The position numbers were made by a program, and so were the translations under genes. Shown piece by piece: positions 19,993 through 28,416 of a stretch of 64,000 nt of DNA. The stretch covers positions 1 to 64,000 of the forward strand of contig NZ_BJNF01000072.1 in NCBI RefSeq assembly GCF_006539545.1. The letters are read 5' to 3'. Source of the stretch: Nitrobacter winogradskyi (lineage in GTDB: Bacteria > Pseudomonadota > Alphaproteobacteria > Rhizobiales > Xanthobacteraceae). The first letter of the stretch is position 1. Each line of letters begins with the position of its first letter. The notes under the pieces are model-generated. The model was given only the letters and a program-made list of their open reading frames with translations. It had not been told where the DNA came from and made no database searches.

Positions 19993-20586
19993 ATGCGATC
20001 GACAGGCCTGTTCGCACCGAAAATCCTCATCATCCCCGGCTCGCTTCGCACCGGCTCGCAGAATGCAAGGCTTGCCGCGGTTATAGCCAAGGAGTTTATC
20101 CTGGCCGACGTTGAAGTCACCCGGATTTCGCTCGGAGACTTCCCGCTGCCGATCTACGACGCCGACCTGCAGGAAAATGCAGGCGTGCCCGCAAGCGCCG
20201 TCAACCTCAAGCAGATGATCGCCGCGCACCACGGGGTCCTCCTCGTGACGCCCGAATACAACGCTTCCCTGCCGCCATTGCTCAAGAACGCGATCGACTG
20301 GATATCACGCGTCCAAAGTCCGCATGAAGCGCGCGGCCAGGTTTTCCATGAGCGCGCATTTGCGATCGCGTCGGCCTCCACGGGCCGATTCGGCGGCGCA
20401 CGATGTCTTGCTCAGCTACGCCTGATCCTCACGGCGTGCGGAGCGATGGTGATCCCCAATCAGCTCGCTCTGTCATTCGCCGGGGACGCCTATGACGATA
20501 TGGAGCGGTTGAAGCGTTCGGCGGATGCCGATGCGCTTAAGAAGATGATACGCCAGTTGATCACGGTCGCCGGGAATATGCCGTGA
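19993..20586 (+). CDS. NADPH-dependent FMN reductase family protein
   Basis: Flavodoxin-like reductase, about 197 residues. The flavin phosphate-binding loop is PGSLRTGSQN and the second signature is TPEYNASLPPLLKNAIDW, both characteristic of the NAD(P)H-dependent FMN reductase (chromate/azo reductase-like) family. The ATG at 19993 was preferred over an ATG at 19939 because the latter lies inside the repeat. The in vivo substrate (quinone, flavin, azo compound) is unknown. It precedes dapB by 104 bases on the same strand. Confidence 0.85.
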   Translation: MRSTGLFAPKILIIPGSLRTGSQNARLAAVIAKEFILADVEVTRISLGDFPLPIYDADLQENAGVPASAVNLKQMIAAHHGVLLVTPEYNASLPPLLKNAIDWISRVQSPHEARGQVFHERAFAIASASTGRFGGARCLAQLRLILTACGAMVIPNQLALSFAGDAYDDMERLKRSADADALKKMIRQLITVAGNMP

Positions 20587-20690
20587 GACCATACTGAATG
20601 GGAACGGCACCGCGCGGCAGATGCCGGACCTGATTGGTTGCCGCGAAACGCAGCCCCCGCTATACCGCAGAAGCATTCGAGGACTCGGCC

Positions 20691-21503
20691 GTGGCTGACA
20701 TGCGTTTGATTGTTGCAGGAGCAGGCGGCCGGATGGGCCGCGCTTTGGTGCGCGCGATCGCGGAAACCGATGGCGCCGTGCTGGCTGGCGCGCTCGAGGC
20801 GCCGGAATCCGAGCTGATCGGGAAAGACGTTGGCGTTCTGGCCGGCCTTCCCGGCAGCGGAATCAACGTGTCAGCGGATCTCTGGTCATTGTCGGCGAAT
20901 GCCGACGGTATCCTGGATTTTACCGTTCCGGCCGCAACCATCGCGAATGTGGCCATCGCCGCCGAGCGGGGGCTGGTCCATGTCATCGGCACCACCGGCC
21001 TTTCGGCGTCGGATATGGCTGTGATCCGGAGCGTCACCTCACGCACGGCGGTCGTGCAGTCGGGTAATATGAGTTTGGGCGTCAACCTGCTCGCCGCGCT
21101 GGTGAAGCGCATGGCGCAGGCGCTCGACGAGAGTTTCGATATTGAAGTTCTCGAAATGCATCACAGGGCCAAGGTCGATGCGCCTTCGGGCACCGCGTTG
21201 ATGTTGGGGCAGGCGGCGGCTGACGGCCGCAAGGTCGATTTGAATCAGCGCGCGGCGCGCGGGCGCGACGGCCTTACCGGCGCCCGCGAGGCGGGCGACA
21301 TCGGTTTTGCCTCGCTTCGGGGCGGCACCGTTTCAGGAGATCACAGCGTCATCTTCGCGGGTCCATATGAGCGCATCACCCTGTCGCACCATGCCGAGGA
21401 CCGGATGATTTTCGCGCATGGGGCATTGAAGGCCGCAAAGTGGGCATTCGGTAAAGCGCCTGGCCTTTACTCGATGTCCGACGTGCTCGGGCTGGATGTT
21501 TAG
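20691..21503 (+). CDS. dapB: 4-hydroxy-tetrahydrodipicolinate reductase
   Basis: Lysine/diaminopimelate pathway enzyme reducing HTPA to tetrahydrodipicolinate with NAD(P)H. 270 residues from GTG at 20691 (MADMRL...); GAGGA lies 11-12 bases before it, and an ATG three codons later is the alternative. The dinucleotide loop is [10 protein letters not shown] and the signature [16 protein letters not shown] holds the catalytic His and Lys. The terminal TPGLYSM-type motif appears as [13 protein letters not shown]. Confidence 0.95.
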   Translation: MADMRLIVAGAGGRMGRALVRAIAETDGAVLAGALEAPESELIGKDVGVLAGLPGSGINVSADLWSLSANADGILDFTVPAATIANVAIAAERGLVHVIGTTGLSASDMAVIRSVTSRTAVVQSGNMSLGVNLLAALVKRMAQALDESFDIEVLEMHHRAKVDAPSGTALMLGQAAADGRKVDLNQRAARGRDGLTGAREAGDIGFASLRGGTVSGDHSVIFAGPYERITLSHHAEDRMIFAHGALKAAKWAFGKAPGLYSMSDVLGLDV

Positions 21504-21518
21504 TATTGCGATTATTAC

Positions 21519-21635
21519 AGCGTTTTCGAACGAAGCATGTCCTCCGGCTTGATCCAAGGATGGATACCGGTTCGCGCGAAGACGCCGCGTCAAATCAAGA
21601 TCTGAGAGCCACGCTGCTGATTCGTCAGAAGCGGA
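21519..21635 (+). repeat. Family A repeat
   Basis: cgttttcgaacgaagcatgtc, caccggttcgcgcgaag-type middle, tcaaatcaagatctgagagcc and the tail ctgattcgtcagaagcgg. It lies between dapB (stop 21503) and gpmA (start 21670), both on the plus strand. Confidence 0.8.
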
Positions 21636-21669
21636 AAGGCTCCAGGAACTCAGGAATGGAGCAGGCAGA

Positions 21670-22293
21670 ATGAGCGAACGTCTTCTGGTGCTCGTGCGTC
21701 ACGGCCAGAGCGAATGGAATCTGAAAAACCTGTTCACAGGCTGGAAGGATCCGGATCTGACGGAGCTTGGCGTGGCTGAGGCGAAGGATGCGGGGCGCAA
21801 GCTGAAAGCGCAGGGCTTTGTTTTCGACATCGCCTTCACCTCGACGTTGATCCGCGCCCAGCACACGCTCGATCTTGTGCTGAAGGAATTGGACCAGGCC
21901 GGAATTCCGGTCAGGAAAGACCAGGCGCTGAACGAGCGGGACTATGGCGATCTTTCGGGCCTCAACAAGGACGAGGCTCGCAAGAAGTGGGGCGACGAAC
22001 AGGTGCTGATCTGGCGCCGGTCATATGACGTGCCGCCACCCGGCGGCGAGAGCCTGAAGGATACGCTGGCGCGCACGCTGCCGTACTTCGTGCAGGAAAT
22101 CCTGCCATGCGTCCTTCGCGGCGAGTGCACGCTCGTGGCGGCCCACGGCAACTCGCTGCGCGCGCTTGTCATGGTGCTGGAAAAACTGTCGCCGGAACAG
22201 ATTCTCGCGCGCGAACTGGCGACCGGCGCGCCCGTGATCTATCGGCTCAACGCCGATGCGACGGTGGCCTCGAAACTTGATCTCGCGGCCTGA
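21670..22293 (+). CDS. gpmA: 2,3-bisphosphoglycerate-dependent phosphoglycerate mutase
   Basis: Glycolytic enzyme interconverting 3- and 2-phosphoglycerate, 207 residues, of the short alphaproteobacterial form. The phosphohistidine motif VRHGQSEWN is at the N-terminus, [16 protein letters not shown] in the middle, and the second catalytic His in [12 protein letters not shown]. The start codon follows GGAGCAGGCAGA. It converges on the alkyltransferase gene with only 6 bases between stop codons. Confidence 0.95.
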   Translation: MSERLLVLVRHGQSEWNLKNLFTGWKDPDLTELGVAEAKDAGRKLKAQGFVFDIAFTSTLIRAQHTLDLVLKELDQAGIPVRKDQALNERDYGDLSGLNKDEARKKWGDEQVLIWRRSYDVPPPGGESLKDTLARTLPYFVQEILPCVLRGECTLVAAHGNSLRALVMVLEKLSPEQILARELATGAPVIYRLNADATVASKLDLAA

Positions 22294-22299
22294 CGCACC

Positions 22300-23205
22300 T
22301 CATTCCAGTCCAATCCGCCCGGCTTCCCACCCCAGCATCGCGTGCTTGCGGGTGACTCCCCAGTGATACCCCGTCAGCGCGCCACTTTTGCCGAGCACGC
22401 GATGGCAGGGCACGACGAATGACACCGGGTTCTTGCCGACAGCGGCGCCGACGGCGCGCGAGGCGGTCGGGCGATCGATACTGGCGGCGATGGTTGAGTA
22501 GGTCGTGACCTTTCCCATGGGAATCCTGAGCAGGGTCTGCCAGACCCGGACCTCGAAATCGGTCCCGATCAGAATCACGCGCAGCGGCTGGTCGGCTCGC
22601 CAAAGCCTCGTATCGAACACGCGCTGCGCGAGCGCCCCGGTGCGGCCTGCGTCCTCGACATAGGTCGCATTGGGCCACCGCCGCTTCATATCAGCGAGCG
22701 CGGCCTGCTCCTCGCCGCCGTCGGCGAACGCCAGTCCGGCGAGGCCACGGTCGCTGGCGATCACGATCGCGATGCCGAAGGGCGACGGATGAAAACCGAA
22801 AGCGAGCTTCATGCCGGAGCCGCCATTCTTCCATTCGCCGGGTGACATCGCTTCGTGCGTAACGAACAGGTCATGCAGGCGTCCCGGACCGGAGAGGCCG
22901 GAATCGAGGGCTGCATCGAGCACGCTGGCGGATTTGCGCAGGAGTCCCTTGGCGTGGTCGAGCGTCAGCGCCTGCATGAACAATTTCGGGGTCAGCCCCG
23001 CCCAGCGCCGGAATAGATGGTGCAACTCGTCCGGCGTCACGCCGGCGGCGTCAGCCATCGCTGCGATGGCAGGCTGCGAACGCCAGTTTTCGGAGATGAA
23101 GGCGATCGCTCGCCGCACCGCGTCATAGTCGCGCAATGCTGCACCCGGCGCGTCCGGCTGCGTCCACGGATCAGCCGGAGCAGGATTTTTCTCAAGCGTC
23201 ATCAT
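22300..23205 (-). CDS. AraC-type domain fused to O6-alkylguanine-DNA alkyltransferase (Ada-like, no N-terminal Ada domain)
   Basis: About 301 residues. Residues ~25-125 carry an AraC-like helix-turn-helix (the DELHHLFRRWAGLTPKLF region), then the ribonuclease-like and methyltransferase domains with the active-site motif PCHRV (Cys accepts the alkyl group) and the preceding GKVTTYSTIA helix-turn-helix. The N-terminal zinc/phosphotriester domain of true Ada (CxxC) is absent, so it should repair O6-alkylguanine but lack the methylphosphotriester switch. The ATG pair at 23202/23205 is the best start; a GTG at 23241 extends it. It faces away from the DUF2244 gene, which is on the same strand 54 bases upstream. 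Confidence 0.85.
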   Translation of the reverse strand: MMTLEKNPAPADPWTQPDAPGAALRDYDAVRRAIAFISENWRSQPAIAAMADAAGVTPDELHHLFRRWAGLTPKLFMQALTLDHAKGLLRKSASVLDAALDSGLSGPGRLHDLFVTHEAMSPGEWKNGGSGMKLAFGFHPSPFGIAIVIASDRGLAGLAFADGGEEQAALADMKRRWPNATYVEDAGRTGALAQRVFDTRLWRADQPLRVILIGTDFEVRVWQTLLRIPMGKVTTYSTIAASIDRPTASRAVGAAVGKNPVSFVVPCHRVLGKSGALTGYHWGVTRKHAMLGWEAGRIGLE

Positions 23206-23259
23206 GGCCAGGATGTAGGACGGTCGCCGTCTGCCGGCCACCCGATTTCCGGCGACCCT

Positions 23260-23784
23260 TCAGGTCACCGGATTGTAGATCGGCCCGCGCTTGGCGAGCT
23301 GGAGCGCAGAGGACAAGGCTTTGACGAAACTCAGCTTCTCGTCAGGCCCCAGGAAATTCGCGATCGATATCCGGCGGCCGCGCGAAACCAGATAAAGCCG
23401 CTCGATGCCGTATTCCTCGTGGACTCTCTGGTCGACATGCACCCACAGCGGATTCGAAACCCACTCGACGATGTGGCCGCGATGACTGGTGCGGCGCACC
23501 CTGAGCTCGGAATGGGTGATGGAAATTTCCTCGGTCGCGAGCGCGCGTTGGAAATTGATGCGGAAAGCCCAGTAAATCGCGAGAACATCGAGGCCGAGAA
23601 AGCCGAATACCGGCCAGGCTCCCATCAGCAGGAACACCATTCCGGTGGCGAAACTCGCCAGCGCCAATACAGCCATCAGCACCATGAAGCTGGCGTGACT
23701 TAATGAACGGTGCGGCGTCAGGAGCGCCGAAAACAGCGTCTGTTCGGCGGGTCCGAGGCCAGCCAGGTTATTGTCTACGGTCAT
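23260..23784 (-). CDS. DUF2244 integral membrane protein
   Basis: 174 residues. Two hydrophobic segments between about residues 32 and 70, followed by a soluble C-terminal part with EISITHSELRVRR and VEWVSNPLWVHVD, the conserved core of DUF2244 proteins. Function is unknown; the family is common in alphaproteobacteria, often near cytochrome oxidase or nth genes. It is divergent from nth, with 22 bases between the two starts chosen here, so promoters overlap the coding ends. Confidence 0.8.
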   Translation of the reverse strand: MTVDNNLAGLGPAEQTLFSALLTPHRSLSHASFMVLMAVLALASFATGMVFLLMGAWPVFGFLGLDVLAIYWAFRINFQRALATEEISITHSELRVRRTSHRGHIVEWVSNPLWVHVDQRVHEEYGIERLYLVSRGRRISIANFLGPDEKLSFVKALSSALQLAKRGPIYNPVT

Positions 23785-23806
23785 CGTTAATCACTATACC
23801 ACGATC

Positions 23807-24706
23807 ATGTCTAAAAACATCCGCCGCAGCTTTGCAAGGCAGAAGCCCGCCGCAGCCGGGACCGACAAATCAGTCAGGGAGGGCCCTGTGGCGAACCCTC
23901 GGAAGCAGGAACCCGCTGCGGCGACAGCAGGACAGGCCAAGGGAGTAAAGAAGAGAACCGGAAAGCCGCCCGCACGTCAGGCGGAGCCGATCTCCGGGGG
24001 CAAGCGGGCCGTCAAGCCGGCGCGAGAACCAGCGGGACCGCCGCCATCTTTCAGGCCGTGGACGCCGGCTGAAGTCCGCGAGGCGTTCGCGCGCTTCCGC
24101 AGAACCAATCCCGAGCCGAAAGGCGAGCTCGAACACATCAATTCCTACACATTGCTGGTCGCGGTGGTGTTGTCGGCCCAGGCGACCGACGCAGGCGTCA
24201 ACAAGGCCACGCGCGCCTTGTTCGCTGTCGCCGACACGCCCGCCAGAATGCTGGCGCTCGGGGAGGAGAAGGTCCGCGACTATATCAAGACCATCGGACT
24301 CTATCGCACCAAAGCGCGGAACATCATCGCGCTTTCGGAAAAACTGCTCGCGGACTTTGACGGCGAGGTTCCACCCAGCAGGGCGGGAATCGAATCGCTG
24401 CCCGGCGCGGGACGCAAGACCGCCAATGTCGTGCTCAACATGGCGTTCGGGGAGCGCACCATGGCGGTTGACACGCATGTTTTCCGCGTCGCCAACCGCA
24501 CCGGCATGGCGCCAGGGAAGACGCCGCTCGAGGTCGAACTCGGGCTTGAGCGCGTGATCCCCCACCAATTCATGCTGCATGCGCATCACTGGCTGATCCT
24601 GCACGGACGCTACACCTGCCTGGCGCGATCGCCGCGCTGCAAAGTGTGCCTGATTAACGACCTGTGCCGTTGGCCCGACAAGACGATAGAGGACGCGCCG
24701 TCATGA
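23807..24706 (+). CDS. nth: Endonuclease III
   Basis: Bifunctional DNA glycosylase/AP lyase for oxidised pyrimidines, about 299 residues. After a basic, disordered ~80-residue N-terminal extension comes the HhH-GPD fold: QATDAGVNKATRALF, the hairpin LPGAGRKTANVV with the catalytic Lys, VDTHVFRVANR with the catalytic Asp, and the [4Fe-4S] loop C-x6-C-x2-C-x5-C (CLARSPRCKVCLINDLC). E. coli Nth is 211 residues, so the extension is unusual in length. The ATG at 23807 gives MSKNIRRSF; an ATG at 23771 overlaps the DUF2244 start. Confidence 0.94.
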   Translation: MSKNIRRSFARQKPAAAGTDKSVREGPVANPRKQEPAAATAGQAKGVKKRTGKPPARQAEPISGGKRAVKPAREPAGPPPSFRPWTPAEVREAFARFRRTNPEPKGELEHINSYTLLVAVVLSAQATDAGVNKATRALFAVADTPARMLALGEEKVRDYIKTIGLYRTKARNIIALSEKLLADFDGEVPPSRAGIESLPGAGRKTANVVLNMAFGERTMAVDTHVFRVANRTGMAPGKTPLEVELGLERVIPHQFMLHAHHWLILHGRYTCLARSPRCKVCLINDLCRWPDKTIEDAPS

Positions 24707-24811
24707 TCGCCTCGTCCCGCAGGTACGCAGATATCTACACCTGACCAGAACGGCACACGCCGCCTTAAGTTCCGGCCGATTTGAATCGCAAATGCTCGTT
24801 CGGGAAACGAA

Positions 24812-24839
24812 AAAGGCCCCGGCGAAATCCGGGGCCTTT
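24812..24839. terminator. Bidirectional terminator between nth and rpsA
   Basis: aaaggccccgg (24812-24822) pairs perfectly with ccggggccttt (24829-24839), loop 6 bases. The A-run on one side and T-run on the other would stop transcripts from both convergent genes. Confidence 0.88.
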
Positions 24840-24849
24840 GGCTGCTGCT

Positions 24850-24953
24850 AGAGCATTTTCCGGCGAAGTGGATACCGGTTCGCCGCAAGAAAATGCGACC
24901 AGACAACCATTTCTAGAGCATGGTCCGATTCAACTTGATGGGATCATGCTCTA
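24850..24953. repeat. Family C composite repeat, complete
   Basis: It has two parts: agagcattttccggcgaagtggataccggttcgccgcaagaaaatgcg (palindromic), then about 15 bases and agagcatggtccgattcaac ... gatgggatcatgctct. It lies just before the rpsA stop. Copies with the same two parts are at 34028 and 59238. Confidence 0.8.
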
Positions 24954-24969
24954 GTTAAGAGGCGCGCGC

Positions 24970-26673
24970 TTACTTGTTGTCGGTGCGCTGTTTCAGCACG
25001 GTGCCGAGGATATCGCCCAGCGTTGCTCCCGAGTCGGACGAGCCATACTGCGCGATGGCTTCCTTCTCCTCGGCCACTTCGAGCGCCTTGATCGAGACCT
25101 GCACCTTGCGGGCCTTCTTGTCGAACTGGATGACGCGGGCATCGACCTTCTCGCCGACGGCGAAACGCTCGGTGCGCTGATCATTGCGGTCCCTCGCCAG
25201 TTCCGAACGCTTGATGAAGGTCTGGAACTCGGTGCCGGCAATCTGCACCTCGATGCCGCCGTCCTTGACCTCAAGCACCTCGCAGGTCACGACCGCGCCC
25301 TTCTTGACGTCGCCCGGTTCGGCGAACGGGTCGCCCTCGAGCTGCTTGACGCCGAGCGAGATGCGTTCCTTCTCGACATCGACGTCGAGCACGACGGCCT
25401 TGACCATGTCGCCGCGCTTGAAGTTGTCGATGACCTGCTCGCCCGGCTGCTTCCAGTCGAGGTCGGAGAGGTGGACCATGCCGTCGACATCGCCCTCCAG
25501 GCCCAGGAACAGTCCGAACTCGGTCTTGTTCTTGACCTCGCCTTCCACGGTCGAACCGACCGGGTGCTTCTCGACGAAGGCCTCCCAGGGATTGCGCATG
25601 GTCTGCTTGAGGCCGAGCGAAATGCGGCGCTTGACGGAATCGACTTCCAGCACCTGAACCTCGACTTCCTGCGAGGTCGAGACGATCTTGCCCGGATGCA
25701 TGTTCTTCTTGGTCCAGGACATTTCCGAGACGTGGATCAGACCCTCGATGCCCGGCTCCAGTTCCACGAACGCGCCGTAGTCGGTGATGTTGGTGACGCG
25801 GCCGGTGAAGCGGGCGCCCAGCGGATACTTGGCCTCGATGCCCTGCCACGGATCGTCCAGCAACTGCTTCATGCCGAGCGAGATGCGGTGGGTCTCGTGG
25901 TTGATCTTGATGATCTTGACCTTCACGGTCTGGCCGATCGCCAGCACCTCGGTCGGATGGTTGACGCGCCGCCAGGCGATGTCGGTGACGTGCAGCAGGC
26001 CGTCGATGCCTCCGAGATCGACGAACGCGCCGTAGTCGGTGATGTTCTTGACCACGCCGTCGATGACCTGACCCTCTTCGAGGTTCTGGACCAGTTCCTG
26101 ACGCTGCTCGGCGCGCGTCTCCTCCAGCACCGTGCGGCGGGAGACGACGATGTTGCCGCGGCGGCGATCCATCTTGAGGATCTGGAACGGCTGGGTGTTG
26201 TTCATCAGCGGACCGACGTCGCGAATGGGACGGATGTCCACCTGCGAGCGCGGCAGGAAGGCGACGGCGCCGTCGAGATCGACGGTGAAGCCACCCTTGA
26301 CCTGATTGAAGATGACGCCGTGCACCTTCTCGTTGTTGTTGAAGGCTTTCTCGAGCTTGCCCCAACTTTCCTCGCGGCGCGCCTTGTCGCGCGACAGCAC
26401 GGCCTCGCCGAGCGCGTTCTCGATGCGATCAAGGAACACCTCAACCTCGTCGCCGACCTTCAGCGTGCTCTCGCGACCTGGACCGGAGAATTCACGCAAC
26501 GCCACGCGGCCTTCGGTCTTGAGGCCGACGTCGATGACGGCCATGTCCTTCTCGATCGCAACCACCTTGCCTTTGATGACGGAGCTTTCCTGCAGGCTGC
26601 CGCCAGCGAAGGACTCATCGAGCATCGCGGCGAAATCGTCACGGGACGGATTGAGGGTATCAGTCGAAGCCAT
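24970..26673 (-). CDS. rpsA: 30S ribosomal protein S1
   Basis: RNA-binding ribosomal protein needed for translation initiation, 567 residues, with six S1 repeats seen as recurring pairs such as TDYGAFVDLGGIDGLLH, TDYGAFVELEPGIEGLIH, TEFGLFLGLEGDVDGMVH and RISLGxKQ endings. The ATG at 26673 is preceded by GGAGAA and gives MASTDTLNPS; the longer frame upstream is not used. It is the last gene of the aroA-cmk-FkbM run but is separated from FkbM by 370 bases, so it likely has its own promoter. Confidence 0.97.
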   Translation of the reverse strand: MASTDTLNPSRDDFAAMLDESFAGGSLQESSVIKGKVVAIEKDMAVIDVGLKTEGRVALREFSGPGRESTLKVGDEVEVFLDRIENALGEAVLSRDKARREESWGKLEKAFNNNEKVHGVIFNQVKGGFTVDLDGAVAFLPRSQVDIRPIRDVGPLMNNTQPFQILKMDRRRGNIVVSRRTVLEETRAEQRQELVQNLEEGQVIDGVVKNITDYGAFVDLGGIDGLLHVTDIAWRRVNHPTEVLAIGQTVKVKIIKINHETHRISLGMKQLLDDPWQGIEAKYPLGARFTGRVTNITDYGAFVELEPGIEGLIHVSEMSWTKKNMHPGKIVSTSQEVEVQVLEVDSVKRRISLGLKQTMRNPWEAFVEKHPVGSTVEGEVKNKTEFGLFLGLEGDVDGMVHLSDLDWKQPGEQVIDNFKRGDMVKAVVLDVDVEKERISLGVKQLEGDPFAEPGDVKKGAVVTCEVLEVKDGGIEVQIAGTEFQTFIKRSELARDRNDQRTERFAVGEKVDARVIQFDKKARKVQVSIKALEVAEEKEAIAQYGSSDSGATLGDILGTVLKQRTDNK

Positions 26674-27043
26674 GTGTTCTCCAATGCGGCGACCGGCAGT
26701 TCGGGTTGATATGCGTTTCGCGCGCGAAGGGTCAGGGGTCCGCAACCCTGACAACCGTCGCGCGGAACATGCAGCGACGGGCCGGCGTCAAGCCTTGACG
26801 TTCGAAACGATGATGTGGCCCGGAGTCTTTAACACAAGCGATCGACCGCAGAGCGATCGACATCAAGAGCGATCGACATCGAGGACGATCAATATCGAGA
26901 CTGAGCGGAACGTTCCTCCAATGGCGGCGGGAGCTTGAAACTCCGGCCGGTCCGCTCGGACAGCCTCGACACGTCGACGATGATCCGGACGCGGCGGATA
27001 TACCGTCAAAGCCGCAAGCGAACAAGGCTTTTGTAGGCTTCCC
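26674..27043. other. rpsA upstream region (370 bases without a gene)
   Basis: It contains the tandem repeat described at 26837-26899 and presumably the rpsA promoter and leader. I see no supported gene or known riboswitch. Confidence 0.5.
26837..26899. repeat. Four imperfect 15-16-bp tandem repeats upstream of rpsA
   Basis: Units: agcgatcgaccgcag, agcgatcgacatcaag, agcgatcgacatcgag and gacgatcaatatcgag, head to tail. The two middle units differ at one base. They start 164 bases upstream of the rpsA ATG. A repeated protein-binding site or slippage-derived sequence are both possible. Confidence 0.75.
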
Positions 27044-27751
27044 TCAGCCTCGCGGCCTGAACAGGAAGTTATTGCAGTAGTCCGGATGATCCCAGAATCG
27101 CGGACCCGACTGCTTCTGGTGAATCGCCGGATCAAACGCTGATACAGGGTGCAGGGAACCTTGCTTGAAGAAAAAACCTTCGTATCCGAGCCGATCGAGC
27201 AGCCCGAAGACATCCTCGACCGTGGTTTCCGCGAGGTGCCTCGTCTCACATTCGAAAACGAGCCACGGTCGCGCTTCGGACAGGATGCGCCGGGCGCCCT
27301 GGAAGATCGCCAGTTCCGCCCCTTCCGCGTCGATCTTGATCAATGAGACCCGCTGCCCCGGCCGCAAGTAGTCGTCGAGCGCGACGACGGGAACCTGAAT
27401 CCGCGTGCCGCCGGCCACGAGCGCGACCAGCGAGGCGCCGGGAGAATCGATCGCGGGGATGGCAAGATCGAGCACGCCGCTGCCCGACCATAACGCCTTC
27501 TGCTCAATGACGACGTTATGCCTTGGCGCGACCTCGCGCAGATAGGCGGCGAGAGAGGGCTGCGGCTCGAATGCGAGGACGCGGCCGGAACTGCCGACCC
27601 ACCGTGACAGCCAAAAGACATAGCTGCCCTTGTGAGCGCCTACGTCGCACACGGTATCGCCCGGTCTGACATGGCCGCCGATGACCGAAAGCTCGGCGCG
27701 CTGATCCCGCCATCGTGCTTTCAGCGCACGCCATACGAAACGCGCATTCAT
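27044..27751 (-). CDS. FkbM-family SAM-dependent methyltransferase
   Basis: About 235 residues. SAM-binding motif I is VCDVGAHKGSYVFWLSR, followed by VLAFEPQPSL, and the FkbM core LIKIDAEGAELAIFQGA and RPWLVFECE. Such enzymes methylate hydroxyl groups of sugars or small molecules; the target here is unknown. The ATG at 27751 has GGAGG nearby (CCGGAGGCAGCAATG); a GTG at 27781 would overlap the cmk stop. It follows cmk by 26 bases and so belongs to the aroA-cmk transcript, between cmk and rpsA, which are usually neighbours. Confidence 0.85.
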   Translation of the reverse strand: MNARFVWRALKARWRDQRAELSVIGGHVRPGDTVCDVGAHKGSYVFWLSRWVGSSGRVLAFEPQPSLAAYLREVAPRHNVVIEQKALWSGSGVLDLAIPAIDSPGASLVALVAGGTRIQVPVVALDDYLRPGQRVSLIKIDAEGAELAIFQGARRILSEARPWLVFECETRHLAETTVEDVFGLLDRLGYEGFFFKQGSLHPVSAFDPAIHQKQSGPRFWDHPDYCNNFLFRPRG

Positions 27752-27777
27752 TGCTGCCTCCGGAACCTTCCGATCGG

Positions 27778-28416
27778 TCACGCGCAGCCGGAACGGGCCT
27801 TCACCGACTCGACGATCGCGATCGCGGCCTTCAGGCCGGCCTCGATGTCGAGGTTGGAATTATCCAGCACATGGGCGTCCGCGGCCGCCTTCAGCGGGGC
27901 AACGGGCCGGTTGCGGTCCCGCTCGTCGCGCTTGAGAATATCCGCCAGAACCACCGCCTCATCGACCTCCTCGCCCCGCGCCCGCGCTTCCAGCGTGCGT
28001 CGCCTGGCTCGCACGACAGGATCGGCCTCGACGAAAATCTTTACCTCGGCGTTCGGGCAGATCACGGTTCCGATGTCGCGGCCGTCGAGCACCGCGCCCG
28101 GCGGCTCGGATGCGAACTGGCGCTGAAAGGTCAGAAGCGCCTCGCGCACCTTGGGAAATGTCGAGACGACCGACGCGGCCTCACCAATCGCGCGGGCCTT
28201 GAGAGCCGGATGGCCGAATTTCTCCGGATCGAGCTCAAGCGCGGCCGCGATCGCACGCGCCTCGTCCGCCGGATCCGCGCCGGCGTCGAGCAACGCTTTG
28301 GCGACCGCGCGATAGATCACGCCGGTGTCGAGATGACGAAAGTGATAGTGCGCGGCAAGGCGCTTGCCGAGGGTGCCCTTACCCGAAGCGGCAGGCCCGT
28401 CGATGGCGATGATCAT
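27778..28416 (-). CDS. cmk: Cytidylate kinase
   Basis: Phosphorylates CMP and dCMP, 212 residues. P-loop GPAASGKGT at the N-terminus, [11 protein letters not shown] (the substrate region), [16 protein letters not shown] (the conserved DGRDxG motif). Its start overlaps the aroA stop by 4 bases (ATGA), so translation is coupled. Confidence 0.96.
   Translation of the reverse strand: MIIAIDGPAASGKGTLGKRLAAHYHFRHLDTGVIYRAVAKALLDAGADPADEARAIAAALELDPEKFGHPALKARAIGEAASVVSTFPKVREALLTFQRQFASEPPGAVLDGRDIGTVICPNAEVKIFVEADPVVRARRRTLEARARGEEVDEAVVLADILKRDERDRNRPVAPLKAAADAHVLDNSNLDIEAGLKAAIAIVESVKARSGCA

Noticed and set aside
25471-26709. 412-codon plus-strand open frame opposite rpsA
   Set aside because: Antisense frame of S1 repeats; its repeated sequence is only the mirror of the S1 domains.
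26837-26899. Tandem repeats considered as a CRISPR array
   Set aside because: Units are 15-16 bp and adjoin without spacers; no cas genes.
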